This document shows, piece after piece, positions 24,101-32,848 of a stretch of 40,396 nt of DNA. How positions within the stretch are numbered: the first letter of the stretch is position 1; the number at the start of each line of letters is the position of its first letter. The position numbers were made by a program, and so were the translations under genes. Source of the DNA: Verrucomicrobiota bacterium (GTDB lineage Bacteria > Chlamydiota > Chlamydiia > Chlamydiales > Rhabdochlamydiaceae); the NCBI GenBank assembly GCA_018239985.1, contig JAFEGK010000010.1, positions 76,451 to 116,846 of the forward strand, in the 5' to 3' direction. The notes under the pieces are model-generated. The model saw only the letters and a program-made list of their open reading frames with translations, was not told the origin of the DNA and made no database searches.

Positions 24101-26441
24101 AGCGGTAGGTTTCTGTAGTGCCGTCAGGATGGTGGATCTCTAGAGGTTTATTGAAGATATTTGGGCGGATCGTGGTTGTGTGACCTTCTCCATCAATTTG
24201 GGAGATGGGATAGGAAAGTGCGTTGAAGTGGGTTTTGAGGATAGTGCCATCGGGAAGTTTGGTTTCTGTGAGGTTGCCAAGTGAGTCGTAGGTCAAGGTG
24301 GTTGTATTGCCGTACCGGTCTGTTTTTGAGTCGACCTGGTCTTTTGCATTGTAGGTGCAGGACTCGACTTTATCGTTATGTGTGGTTTTATTGAGCCTGC
24401 CGAGATCGTCATATGCGAAAGTGTGTTTGACGAGGCCATCGAAATCGGTAAAAGTTTCTTTTTTTCGGAAATCGTTATAGGTCGCAGTTGCTTTTCGTCC
24501 GCTCGGATCGGTTTCGGAGATGAGGTTGTTGTGTGCATCGTATCCGTAGATTTGGGTGTAGGCGAGCTGATGTCGGTTATCATAGACTCGCTTTTCATGC
24601 ACTTTGCGGTTGAGGTAGTAGAGAACGTGTGTTTTGATGGCGAGGATTTCGTGGCCTGTTTTTAGGTCTATGTAGCTTTCTTCTATCCACTCCGGCATGC
24701 CAATGAAGAGCCCATCGTTGTATCGATGGGTTTTGAAAAGATGTTGCTCGGTGACGTCGACATAGGAATCTTGATCTTCGGATGAGCCATCATCTTGTGT
24801 CTCTTTGACCAGAAGGTGGTCGTGATTGTATTCGTAGAAGGTGCGACGAAGGATTTTTCCGTTTAATTTGATGAATTTGGATTTGATCCGATAGCTACTA
24901 TCGTAGTAGTCGTAGATGGTCTCTAGGTCATTTTCATCCCTTTCGTAGAGAAGTAGGTTTTTTCCATCTTGAGAGTGGCGAAATGTTTTTGTGCTTTTGT
25001 CTACTCCGTTATGAATGGGCAATGAATTGCTGTCGAGTGTGAGTTTTGCCTTAGATCGCCCTGTGATATTTCCCCAGACGGTCTCTTCGATGATATTGCC
25101 CCAGTCGTCATAGACGTACGTTTGTGCAATAAGTGGTGCGCCCGTATTATCTAATGTTATAGCGGCGAGAAGATCTGCTTTGCGGTCTTCTTTCCCATAT
25201 ACGTAGATGTCAATATTTTGTAATTGCTTCTTGCTATCATAGCGCTCGATTTTAATGATCTGATGAAGTTTATTGTAGTAATAGCAGCTATGGTTGCCCA
25301 GTGCATCATGGATTTTTGTCCAGCCACTTTCATCTGCATTGACCCCATATTCAAAAGTGTAGCTCACTTCAGAGTTTCTCTTGATCTCTTTGACGCGATC
25401 GATCCGAAAATCAGCTTTATCGGTGATCTTTATGTTGTGATATTTGGTTGGATTTTTACCCATTTCATAATAGGTATAGGTCAAAGTCGCTTTGCTTGCG
25501 AATTTCCGATCTTGGATTAATCGCCCTCTCTCTTTATTTGGAGAGGAATAGGTGTACTCTTCAATTGGCTTTTCTATTGAAGAAAAACTGGCTAAAGTAT
25601 ATTCGTAGCGCTCTTTGTCTACATCATGATGATCATGAATGTAATCGGCTATTTGACCATCGCTGGTTTCGATCCGATAATCGCGTGAATGCTTATTATT
25701 TGGGATTTTTGTATATTTCCATTCTGAAAGAACTTTATCGGATCTATTTGGATTTACCAATCTGATTGTTTTGACTTTATAGGTTTTGTTGTCATATTCG
25801 TATTTTATTTGATTCCCAGAGGGAAGATCTTCTGATTGCAATAGATATTTGCGAATCTTGTTTGTAGGCTCATGCTTTAGAACTTGGTCCCACCATGATG
25901 TATCTTCATATTCTAGTGCCTCACATTCTTTATAAACTCGTTCACAACCGTTTGCACTTTTGACATGGATGTAATTCCTATTTCCTGTCATGTACACTTT
26001 AATATTCTTAATATTATTTTTTCCTGAGATGGTATTTCTGTTGGCTCGACTTTGCAATTGAAAGGTCGATTCAATACCAGGTTCAAGGTAGGTTGGTTTC
26101 CCTCTTTCATAATCATCAGGCATATAGAATCGAAGTGGAGTCCCATCAGGCTCATAAATATCGACGTATTGCTTATAACCATCGAAGGGGATTATTCGAT
26201 AAAGACGAAGATGCGGCATAAATATCCAGCCGGCATATTTTTTCTTTTTGGTGCCATTGATATAGAGTCGGTTGATGTTAAGGGGCTCGGCGCCACGGAC
26301 CTCCATATCTTCAGTGAGGATCGTGCATTCGCCAGTAATAAGGTTGACGGAGTCTTCGATCAAAGCAGAGGGGAGGCGCCCTGACGGTTGGGCAATGAGC
26401 AGGTGTGCAGTCCAAAGAAATGCAAGGAGCTTGCGCAGCAT
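21108..26441 (-). CDS. RHS/YD-repeat protein with signal peptide and C-terminal serine-hydrolase-like domain
   Basis: The protein has 1777 residues. A signal sequence (MLRKLLAFLWTAHLLIAQ) precedes an N-terminal domain (SVNLITGECTILTEDMEV, then GAEPLNINRLY) common in RHS proteins. Then come some 1,100 residues of YD repeats (YDxxGR-like, Thr-rich) and the RHS core end, INFGRRFYDPTTGRFFTPDP with NLYAYCHNNPLNKIDLYGL up to residue 1504. The variable 273-residue tail has FVFAHSRGGIYLGNAL (Ser1671 as nucleophile), AAGDPIP (Asp1719) and NFYSRHLVL (His1753), the order of an alpha/beta hydrolase triad. It is reminiscent of the chlamydial DUF687 family. Inference: a secreted cage with a lipase-like toxin tip. 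Composition is mosaic: the repeat core is GC-rich, the N-terminal part and the last 200 codons AT-rich. The lipoprotein gene abuts its stop. Confidence 0.9.
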   Translation of the reverse strand: MLRKLLAFLWTAHLLIAQPSGRLPSALIEDSVNLITGECTILTEDMEVRGAEPLNINRLYINGTKKKKYAGWIFMPHLRLYRIIPFDGYKQYVDIYEPDGTPLRFYMPDDYERGKPTYLEPGIESTFQLQSRANRNTISGKNNIKNIKVYMTGNRNYIHVKSANGCERVYKECEALEYEDTSWWDQVLKHEPTNKIRKYLLQSEDLPSGNQIKYEYDNKTYKVKTIRLVNPNRSDKVLSEWKYTKIPNNKHSRDYRIETSDGQIADYIHDHHDVDKERYEYTLASFSSIEKPIEEYTYSSPNKERGRLIQDRKFASKATLTYTYYEMGKNPTKYHNIKITDKADFRIDRVKEIKRNSEVSYTFEYGVNADESGWTKIHDALGNHSCYYYNKLHQIIKIERYDSKKQLQNIDIYVYGKEDRKADLLAAITLDNTGAPLIAQTYVYDDWGNIIEETVWGNITGRSKAKLTLDSNSLPIHNGVDKSTKTFRHSQDGKNLLLYERDENDLETIYDYYDSSYRIKSKFIKLNGKILRRTFYEYNHDHLLVKETQDDGSSEDQDSYVDVTEQHLFKTHRYNDGLFIGMPEWIEESYIDLKTGHEILAIKTHVLYYLNRKVHEKRVYDNRHQLAYTQIYGYDAHNNLISETDPSGRKATATYNDFRKKETFTDFDGLVKHTFAYDDLGRLNKTTHNDKVESCTYNAKDQVDSKTDRYGNTTTLTYDSLGNLTETKLPDGTILKTHFNALSYPISQIDGEGHTTTIRPNIFNKPLEIHHPDGTTETYRYHLTGNLAEAIQPHGTVTSYEYDHFNRLTTTTISYRNHDLTKETCTYSTLHLKKKTDPLGQTITYDYDGAGRKILETDGTLTTHFGYDPLGRLSTVKTGSCTKTTHYDLLDLPRRETIHDSKNTLVSDITYDYDTFNNKTSTRTSIEGRISEEQIKYDNFSRPILLTDPMGNVTTISYNDRYQNSQGKCVLRKTETSPIGNQTIILYDILGRVESVEVISPLGDLLTRCTYQYDHNNNCLAQTDTVTEETRAWHIKTKREYTPTNEIKKLIEAVDTQEQKTTLYHYDTSGRLDYQTDPNGTVITYAYNPLNQIETLTTTNVAYEYHYDLLGRIIEVKDLINHTSTLRTYDSQGNLEEETLGNGLTLHSDYDPEGRRKLLTLPDQSTIRYDYDDYYLRAITRTNQQTTYTHQLLEYDLSSNLLAETNTTHHYNLNGAQEEIHTPILTQIVTNRDKLGNILTQTTNSTLETFTYTPLSQLTSEPHHKYTYDTIHNRTSKDTQPYTYNNANQLRQTPTEKFDYDTAGYPYRKTTPTETTHYTYDGLGRLIEAHTPHWRITFTYDSFHRCLTRTLHTPAHTTTQHFLYDDTCEIGSTDENQNIFQLRILKDTTQAEIGSAIALELNNIVYTPIHDLRGNICALLQDDTLIETTHYTAYGEASHSTLNPWTYRSKRYDPQLQLINFGRRFYDPTTGRFFTPDPKGFVDGLNLYAYCHNNPLNKIDLYGLNIHVEFSMNLSTALSIASFATSMVGNIIYHTFDHCMPVPGFREAGMAVGNVLSRNWTRPVASETSSLDRVRSRERKDCSFLAINGVLNKKAGAEETANYFSSCLDGYKVDYFHSSTRGLLSDVLSSFCGILGFQTADSIEIALIMRRQIQILNAQSQDPKLFVFAHSRGGIYLGNALRLMSPEERRVIHVYTFGSASLFQDNGLAHLRHNVAAGDPIPLCDSLNYARARLLKSSNVHFLAGQGNFYSRHLVLEETYSQEIRQISKRILSMIGE

Positions 26442-26485
26442 GGGGGCAATGATAAAGTAAAATTTACTTTGCCATCAAGATTTTT

Positions 26486-29167
26486 TTAGAATACCCACTC
26501 GAGGCGGCCTTCGACTTCGTTGATGCTGGTTTTGGTGTTGAAGAGTCCTTTGTAGCCGACGACGAAGGAGAAGCCGTTGCAATGGGTCCACTTCAGGCCA
26601 ACTTCGGGTGAGCCGAGGTTGATGATGTCGTCGTAGCTGGTGGCTTGGAAGACGCAGCTCTGGTCAACAAAATTTGCCTTCTGTTTGGATTTATGCAGGG
26701 GGAATTCTCCAACGTAGGAGAGGCCCAGGAAGGGGGCAAAGCAAGAGCAGGGGCAGATGATCGAGTAATAGGCTTTGAGGCCGGCCTCGGCGCGCAGAAG
26801 GTTTTGGGTTTTGGAGCGGACGTCGAGATTAAGGCTTCGGGCCCGATGTTCATGGAATCCTTCACGGCGCCAGTAATGGTAGTCGACGAGGGCGAATGGC
26901 TCGAGGTTAACACAGGAGCACTCCCAATTGCCGCGGAGGCCAAGATGGGAGGTGAGGAAATAGCCCCAAAAGTCACTTTTGGCTCGTCGGTCGATGGTGC
27001 CGAATCGGATGTGCCGATTTATGTCGTATTCGGTGCCTCCACCGATGAATGAGAGGTCAATGTTGAAATAGCAGGTTTTGAAGATGGCGTAGAGTGCGCC
27101 ATAATAGCTGTCCATTTCCCCTTTGCCGCCATGGTGCTTCCAGTGGAGGTCGGTGTGTGTGTAGCCGACGCTGGCTCCTATGTAGCTGCAGGGGGTGAAG
27201 CAATAGTCGATTCCTGCCAGGATGCCAGCACCAGTTGCTTCGAAAGGGCGGAGGTGACCAAAGCGGCCGTGGTTGTTGATGAAGTTGCCAAATCCGTTGA
27301 TCCAAATGTTGGTTTGGCATTCGCAATTGCAGCAGTCGCGGGGGGAGCAACAGAGTTCAAATTGATATTGGGAGAGGAGGTTGACGACGTAGCTGTTATT
27401 GCGGGCGTTGATCAATTCTAGAGCGCCGTACTGCGCGGGAGAGAGGTTGGTGAGGGCTTTATTCACTTGGGAGTTAGAAAGTGTGCCAAGCTCTTGGACG
27501 ATGCGGGCAAAATCGGAACCTGGAGTGATCCCGGTGTTGGTTATGCAGCGGGAAACGGCTCTTGCTGGGCTTGCTGAAATCAGTTGGTCTTGAAACAATC
27601 GGTTGTTGAGGACGGTGGCGATGACGCTCCCATAGGTAGTGTCGAAATCGAGAAGTCCTGCGAGGGGGCCGGTCGTTTGGATATGGTCAAATGCTCCAGT
27701 GGTGGGGCCATCAATGATGAGGAATTGGGTGCCTGCGATATAGTTGCCGGGTTGTAACGAGAGTTCGAGGGTTCCCCCGTTGAGGATTGCGTTTTTGCCT
27801 TGGATTTTTAAGGTGTCGTTGTTGTTTGTGCCAGTGGGTTGGATGGTGACGGCGAGGGTTCCTGTTGGGTGGTTGATGAAACTGCCAGCGATTTCAGCGT
27901 TGTTTGGTCTCACTTTGCCGTAGTTGATCAGATCGCCATCGTCTGAGGGAAGTGACTGGATTTTGAATGAGCCGCAAAGCTCTGCACCTTCTTTGACTTC
28001 AACGGTATTGTAGAGGCTCCCATCGAGATGGAGAGTTCCCTCTTCGACGATGGTGCGGCCTGTATAGGTGTTTTCTCCCGTGAGCTCAAGGCGGGCTGCC
28101 CCTCGTTTGATGAGGCCTCCGATGGTGGTGTCGCTGTTTTCTATGCCAAAAGCGATTTTGCCTATATTACCTCCCACGGGGTTTTCCAGTACTAGATCTT
28201 TGGTTAGGTCAAATGTGATTTTCCCTTCGGACATCATGAAGATATCGTTGCCTTGCCCCGAGGAGCAGCGGTTGTTTTCGAAGATGACGGAGTCTTTAAT
28301 GGTCAATTCGCCGCCAGCTTCGACGAAGATCGCCCCACCAAGGCCTGCTCCGCTTCCGCCTCTGCCGTTGTTTGTTCCTGGGTTTGCGCCAAAGCCTCCT
28401 CGGCCTCCATCTTCCCCATTTGCGCCGCCTCCGCCACCGCCAAAACCGCCGTTGCCGCCTGGGCCTCCGATCTTGCCATCGCTAGCGCCGCCACCACCAC
28501 CACCGCCAAAGCCTCCGTTGCCGCCGCCAAGCGGTGATCCGCCGCCGCCGCCGCCATAACCACCGCTATTGCCTACTAGTGATGTTTGTCCATCGCCACC
28601 TGTTCCGCCCCCTTTGCCTGGTTCATATCCAACAGTGGCATTTTCGCCGTGTTCGGCAAAACCGCCGCCGCCGCCACCAGCGTTAAAAATGCCTGTGCCG
28701 CCATTGCCGCCCATGCCGCCGCCGCCGCCGCTGCTAGAACCCAGGGTGGGGTCATTTGGGGCTCCTGCACCACCAGATGCTGAGCAGCTGCTAAAGGAGC
28801 AGTTTTGCAGAATAACCTTGCTATTTTTGCCGACAAAAATGCCTCCGCCAGCGCCGAGTCCGCCGCCACCGCTGCTTTGTCCATTTCCGCCGATTGATGA
28901 AGTTTTATCGAAAGTGAGATCTTTTAGGGTGATGTTGCCGCTCTTAAGGAAAAGACCTTTTCCGTTCAATTTAAAATGATTACCATCGATCGTGATAGTT
29001 TGCTCACTAAAGATCTGAGGGGATTGTAATTTTATGTCGTGAGTGAAGTGAAGAATCTTCTCGGCATCTTTGATCGCTGAGGAAAGGCTTTCAGAATCTC
29101 CGATATCATGCGCAAAAAGGGAGGAGGCGAGGGTGAGGCATAGAAAGCATGTTGTGATTTTAGACAT
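26486..29167 (-). CDS. Gly-rich autotransporter (type V secretion) with Cys-rich passenger/barrel junction
   Basis: The ATG at 29167 (AAGG upstream) gives 893 residues; numbers below are from that start. Signal sequence MSKITTCFLCLTLASSLFA. Residues about 50-92 and 280-300 are beta-helix-like (TITIDGNHFKLNGKGLFLKSG). Between them lies a stretch of about 190 residues dominated by GGGG runs. A PATR-type repeat (LTGENTYTGRTIVEEGTLHL) follows near 362-381. After a helical linker comes CCSPRDCCNCEC (about 606-617), then an autotransporter barrel of about 275 residues ending EGRLEWVF with the terminal Phe needed for BAM assembly. The barrel contains many further Cys residues, as in disulfide-linked chlamydial envelope proteins. 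It lies 44 bases upstream of the RHS gene in the same direction and may be co-transcribed. It is not a typical Pmp: no GGAI/FxxN repeats are dominant. Confidence 0.88.
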   Translation of the reverse strand: MSKITTCFLCLTLASSLFAHDIGDSESLSSAIKDAEKILHFTHDIKLQSPQIFSEQTITIDGNHFKLNGKGLFLKSGNITLKDLTFDKTSSIGGNGQSSGGGGLGAGGGIFVGKNSKVILQNCSFSSCSASGGAGAPNDPTLGSSSGGGGGMGGNGGTGIFNAGGGGGGFAEHGENATVGYEPGKGGGTGGDGQTSLVGNSGGYGGGGGGSPLGGGNGGFGGGGGGGASDGKIGGPGGNGGFGGGGGGANGEDGGRGGFGANPGTNNGRGGSGAGLGGAIFVEAGGELTIKDSVIFENNRCSSGQGNDIFMMSEGKITFDLTKDLVLENPVGGNIGKIAFGIENSDTTIGGLIKRGAARLELTGENTYTGRTIVEEGTLHLDGSLYNTVEVKEGAELCGSFKIQSLPSDDGDLINYGKVRPNNAEIAGSFINHPTGTLAVTIQPTGTNNNDTLKIQGKNAILNGGTLELSLQPGNYIAGTQFLIIDGPTTGAFDHIQTTGPLAGLLDFDTTYGSVIATVLNNRLFQDQLISASPARAVSRCITNTGITPGSDFARIVQELGTLSNSQVNKALTNLSPAQYGALELINARNNSYVVNLLSQYQFELCCSPRDCCNCECQTNIWINGFGNFINNHGRFGHLRPFEATGAGILAGIDYCFTPCSYIGASVGYTHTDLHWKHHGGKGEMDSYYGALYAIFKTCYFNIDLSFIGGGTEYDINRHIRFGTIDRRAKSDFWGYFLTSHLGLRGNWECSCVNLEPFALVDYHYWRREGFHEHRARSLNLDVRSKTQNLLRAEAGLKAYYSIICPCSCFAPFLGLSYVGEFPLHKSKQKANFVDQSCVFQATSYDDIINLGSPEVGLKWTHCNGFSFVVGYKGLFNTKTSINEVEGRLEWVF
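28312..28891. repeat. low-complexity GGN triplet region inside the autotransporter gene
   Basis: On the plus strand the segment is made of near-repeats of GCC, CCG and CAC triplets, with a pure run of (GCC)n near 28541-28556. On the coding strand it encodes poly-Gly runs of up to seven residues separated by N, F, A or D. Slippage by whole triplets would alter length without breaking the frame. Confidence 0.8.
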
Positions 29168-29201
29168 CAAGTTACCTTAAAGTTTCTCTGAAAATCCTAG
29201 T

Positions 29202-29609
29202 CTACGATTTTTTCAGGTAAAAAACAACAAGTGCTGTAACGACGACGGTAATTCGAAGTGCAATCAGATAAGGAACTAGATTGACATCACGGTATTTATG
29301 GGCTAGAGCTGGAGAGATAATAGAACCAAATAAACTCAAAACAAGATGATTGGTCCTTTCGGTGATGTAATATTTGGTTGATTGAAAAGATGTTGAATTC
29401 CAGTCCCAGGTAAAGAGGGCATGGAAACTGCCAAAAGTTACACCGATAATGGCAAATGGCAGGGCGACTAAATTGATGATGGTATCACAGAGATAGGCCA
29501 GCCGGGCAGAGATGGAGAGCTTCCAGGCGTCGCCGAGTTCACCAAGCTCCCATTTTTCCCAAGATTGAGCCATGTGGCTATTGGCTACATCATAAAAACG
29601 ATTCTCCAT
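29202..29609 (-). CDS. small membrane protein of unknown function
   Basis: The protein has 135 residues, starting 10 bases after the PBP2 stop on the same strand, so it is likely co-transcribed with PBP2. A polar N-terminus (MENRFYDVANSHMAQSWEKW) precedes a hydrophobic hairpin (TIINLVALPFAIIGVTFGSF) and a final span (LIALRITVVVTALVVFYL) ending KKS. No recognised domain. No clear RBS, so translation may depend on the upstream gene. Confidence 0.6.
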   Translation of the reverse strand: MENRFYDVANSHMAQSWEKWELGELGDAWKLSISARLAYLCDTIINLVALPFAIIGVTFGSFHALFTWDWNSTSFQSTKYYITERTNHLVLSLFGSIISPALAHKYRDVNLVPYLIALRITVVVTALVVFYLKKS

Positions 29610-29619
29610 ATTTTATATG

Positions 29620-32600
29620 TTAATGTGCCGCTTTAATTTCGCGCCACTTTTCAATCAGCCGTGCGACGACGGGCGCTCCCTGTCTTCCAAATGAGCCGAA
29701 ACGGAAATAGACGACGACGACTAGCTCAGGATTAAGACGAGCATCATCTTCGAATGAGACTGCGGCGAATTGGGTGTGTTTCTCCATTGTCGCTGAGGTC
29801 TCAGCATCGATTGTCGGCTTATAAAGAATTTCGGCAGTTCCCGTTTTGCCAAGAATTTGGGGGTGGAGTTTCTTGAACGCGCTCAGAGCTCCTTTGTTGT
29901 GATAGTCTGAGCGCATGAGGCTGACCCGTGCCGTCCCTTTTTCTCCATTGGTGACAAGATCCATCCCTTCAAGCAATTTTTCTTGGATTTCTCTTGGCAA
30001 AAAAATAGTGTTTGTAACGACAGGCTCTTGAAAATCGATGAAGCCTTCATCGACATCGCCTAAATTTTTGGTAAAAAGAGGGAACGGGATGCCGATCCGA
30101 CTGAGAGCTTCTTTGTGCGGATAACTCTCGAGAGAGAAAGGCGAGTGATCGGGATTTTTCCCGGCGGCGAGTTTGAGAATTTGGGGCTTGAGAACTTTTC
30201 CCCCATTGGCGATCGTCGAGATCATCACTGCTGTTTGCAACGGAGTGGCAACAAGAGAGTGTTGTCCTATGGCGAACGAATAGAGCCCTGTTTTATTTTG
30301 CATGATGTCATCGGGCAAAACGCCAGCATATTCCCCAGGAAGATCAATCCCTGTTTTGCTCCCCATCCCAAATTCAATCGCCGTATTGAGCAATGTCTCT
30401 GGGCTTTTGAGAAAATCGCCTGCCAAAATGGAAAAATACATGTTACTTGTTCGTTCGATCGCTTTGACCAGATCGATTTCGCCCACTTTGAGATAAGCTG
30501 CTCGTGGCAGACGTCCCCCCCTGTAAAAACGCTTAATGGGCGTCCCATCTTGAAAATACCCAAGCACTTGGTCATTGCTCCCAGGACGAGCAGTCCATTG
30601 GAGGTCGTCGATAATCGTAAAGGGGTTTAGATCTGAAGCGCCCCGAATATATTGCTGTCTGAGAGCAGCATAGGAGGTGACGAGCTTGAAAATAGATCCC
30701 ATTGGCGTTGCTTGACGGAAGGCAAGGGATCGGCCGAAACCAAAACCTGTGTAGGGATAAAACGCAGAAGCAAGATGTTTTTCATATTGCACCCCGTTTG
30801 ATTTGCGCAGAGGGGGATATTTCCCAATCAGAGGACGATCGAGATCATCGAAAGTGCGCAGCGCTTGCAAGTAGTGGATCCGGTCCTCATTTTCTAAGGG
30901 AGCAAGTAGATTTTTTAGAGAATCTAGCATCGGATCTGAGCTGGCATTTTCTAGAATAAAGCTGTAGAGCAACTCCCAGCGGTTTTTCTCCCAGAATTTA
31001 TTGAACATCTCAGTTTCTTGCTTGTCTAGATATTCCGTATAGGGTCTTGCATACCTTTTGTGTGCTTTTTCTTTTTTCCGCTTTTCTTTGAGGAATTGAT
31101 GAAAGTTTTCTTCGCGCCATTTCTTGAACTGGCAATTGTGAAAAGATTCTTGAGCCTGTTCTTTTAGCGGTTCCAGATAGCGAGCGATCGTTTGGCAGTA
31201 GAGACGAAATTCTGCGAGAGATTGATCTTTCACATGCTCAAGAAGCGAAGGAGTAAAGCACTCCTTTTTGACGACCATCTTGATCAAATCCATAAAAAGT
31301 TGCTTGTCCCGCTCATTGGCAATCGGGTCGGTATAGGGCAGATGCAGGTCCCCCTCCTGCAAATGGACTGCTGTGGCAAGATTTGAAACCGCATCAATAC
31401 TTCGTCTAATCTGAGTGTCTTTTGGTAAAATTGTGTTTAAATACAGCTCCCAGGTGAGTGGTTTTTCTTCTAGGTAAAATTCCCCCTCTTTAAAGTATTC
31501 ACGCTGCAAAGGCCTTTTCCCATCCCAGATCTCGCCAACATAGGCTTCACTTTCGAGCCATTGAATGATCGCAGACCGTTTGGTTTTCCGTTTTTCAGCC
31601 GTCTGTGCAGGGACAAGATCGTTGGGATTAAAACGAGGATAAGAAGCCAATGCAAGGATCTCCCCGGTTTTGGGATCCATAACGACGATTGCGCCGCCCC
31701 TTTGCCATGGGGGGTGGGAGCGTTTGCCATCTGCTTGATCCCTTTTCTCCTGCAGCATTTCATATTCTGCGAGCAATTTTTCAGCCTCGAGCTGCAGCTC
31801 GGCAGATAAACTCAAAATCAGCCGTTCCCCTGGGGAAGGGGCTTTACCTCCAGCCAGCTCGCGAAGCGGATTGCCCTTGATGTCGATTTCATAAATTTTT
31901 TTGCCGACCCTCCCCCTAAGCCTCTCATCAAAAAATGCCTCCACACCACTTTTGCCCACTTGATCATTGATCGTATAGGCCCGCTGCTGAAGATCTTGGA
32001 GTCGTCTTTTCACCTCTTGAGGGCTGGTAAATCCCTCTGGAAGGAAAGGGGCATTTCCCTCTTCATGTTGGGTCAGATATATTTTCAACTGCTCGATTTC
32101 AGAGGCGATTTTCAAAAACTCTTGCTCACCGATAGCGCCCATATAGCCAATCACATCGCAGGCCAGTTTCCCATGAGGATACACCCGTTTTGCAGTTCGC
32201 TGCATTTTCAGTCCAGGCCAGTCTCTTTCCCTCATTTTCAGCTCGAGGTATAATTTTTCAGAAACATCCTCCTTCAGCACGAAGGGTGTATGGGGGAAAA
32301 GGCAGGCCTTGCTCTGAATCGTGTCCTCAATGAACTGGGGATCCAAATTGAGAACCTTCGCCAAGTGGTTGGAAATTTTTTTAATATAGTCCTGGCGGGC
32401 CATTACTCGCTTTTTTTTACCCCGCTCATCTTTCTCCCAAATCACACTGGGAATTTGCCGGATATCGCAATAGCAAATCGCCGCGTTATACTGCATCTTA
32501 TTGACCGCCAATGGGATATTGAACCGATCCCGGATACTTCCCCTTTCGACCCGCTCAATGATGCTGCGCCTCTGAGGCTTGAGCGATTCTTGGTAATGCA

Positions 32601-32712
32601 GATCGTACTGGATTACGCTCAAATACCACACGCGGACAAGGATCAGCAGCAAGACAACAAGAAAAAAATTGAGGATGCGGCCCGTTCGCCTGGAGACATT
32701 TGAAGGATTCAT
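29620..32712 (-). CDS. mrdA: penicillin-binding protein 2 (transpeptidase) with large internal insertion
   Basis: The ATG at 32712 gives 1030 residues; an upstream in-frame start is excluded because it would run through the tRNA-Gly gene. It cross-links peptidoglycan in the periplasm. A short cytosolic tail and one span (ILNFFLVVLLLILVRVW) are followed by the dimerisation domain (RGSIRDRFNIPLAVN) and the transpeptidase domain. Active-site motifs: S-I-F-K with Ser673 and Lys676, T-S-N at 755-757 and KTGT at 956. Between the start of the transpeptidase fold (GAIVVMDPKTGEILALASYP) and Ser673 lie about 290 charged residues instead of the usual 50-60. Chlamydia PBP2 is also about 1,080 residues, so this is a phylum trait. 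The gene precedes the divergent tRNA-Gly/rpsB block, as in Chlamydia. Confidence 0.93.
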   Translation of the reverse strand: MNPSNVSRRTGRILNFFLVVLLLILVRVWYLSVIQYDLHYQESLKPQRRSIIERVERGSIRDRFNIPLAVNKMQYNAAICYCDIRQIPSVIWEKDERGKKKRVMARQDYIKKISNHLAKVLNLDPQFIEDTIQSKACLFPHTPFVLKEDVSEKLYLELKMRERDWPGLKMQRTAKRVYPHGKLACDVIGYMGAIGEQEFLKIASEIEQLKIYLTQHEEGNAPFLPEGFTSPQEVKRRLQDLQQRAYTINDQVGKSGVEAFFDERLRGRVGKKIYEIDIKGNPLRELAGGKAPSPGERLILSLSAELQLEAEKLLAEYEMLQEKRDQADGKRSHPPWQRGGAIVVMDPKTGEILALASYPRFNPNDLVPAQTAEKRKTKRSAIIQWLESEAYVGEIWDGKRPLQREYFKEGEFYLEEKPLTWELYLNTILPKDTQIRRSIDAVSNLATAVHLQEGDLHLPYTDPIANERDKQLFMDLIKMVVKKECFTPSLLEHVKDQSLAEFRLYCQTIARYLEPLKEQAQESFHNCQFKKWREENFHQFLKEKRKKEKAHKRYARPYTEYLDKQETEMFNKFWEKNRWELLYSFILENASSDPMLDSLKNLLAPLENEDRIHYLQALRTFDDLDRPLIGKYPPLRKSNGVQYEKHLASAFYPYTGFGFGRSLAFRQATPMGSIFKLVTSYAALRQQYIRGASDLNPFTIIDDLQWTARPGSNDQVLGYFQDGTPIKRFYRGGRLPRAAYLKVGEIDLVKAIERTSNMYFSILAGDFLKSPETLLNTAIEFGMGSKTGIDLPGEYAGVLPDDIMQNKTGLYSFAIGQHSLVATPLQTAVMISTIANGGKVLKPQILKLAAGKNPDHSPFSLESYPHKEALSRIGIPFPLFTKNLGDVDEGFIDFQEPVVTNTIFLPREIQEKLLEGMDLVTNGEKGTARVSLMRSDYHNKGALSAFKKLHPQILGKTGTAEILYKPTIDAETSATMEKHTQFAAVSFEDDARLNPELVVVVYFRFGSFGRQGAPVVARLIEKWREIKAAH

Positions 32713-32777
32713 TACCAGATTTTTACCATTTTTGTTGGAAAAAAAGGAAGGATTGAGTAAAAATAGAGACCAATTGC

Positions 32778-32848
32778 GCGCCTGTAGTTCAATGGTAGAA
32801 CTATAGCCTTCCAAGCTATAAGCGTCAGTTCGATTCTGACCAGGCGCT
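32778..32848 (+). tRNA. tRNA-Gly (anticodon TCC)
   Basis: Acceptor stem GCGCCTG pairs with CAGGCGC, discriminator T. The anticodon loop CTTCCAA reads TCC for GGA codons. The T arm is GTCAG-TTCGATT-CTGAC. Length 71 bases; no CCA is encoded. It lies between the divergent PBP2 and rpsB genes, where Chlamydia has ompA. Confidence 0.95.

Noticed and set aside
22000-25000. CRISPR-like repetition
   Set aside because: The repeats are degenerate YD codons in a long open frame, with no constant repeat or spacer unit; no CRISPR array is seen in the window.
28068-28979. Plus-strand Pro-rich frames opposite the autotransporter
   Set aside because: They are complements of the GGN repeats; the opposite frame encodes a full autotransporter with signal peptide and barrel.
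32713-32814. N-terminal extension of PBP2 to 32814
   Set aside because: It would run through the tRNA-Gly gene and place 34 residues before the normal membrane anchor.
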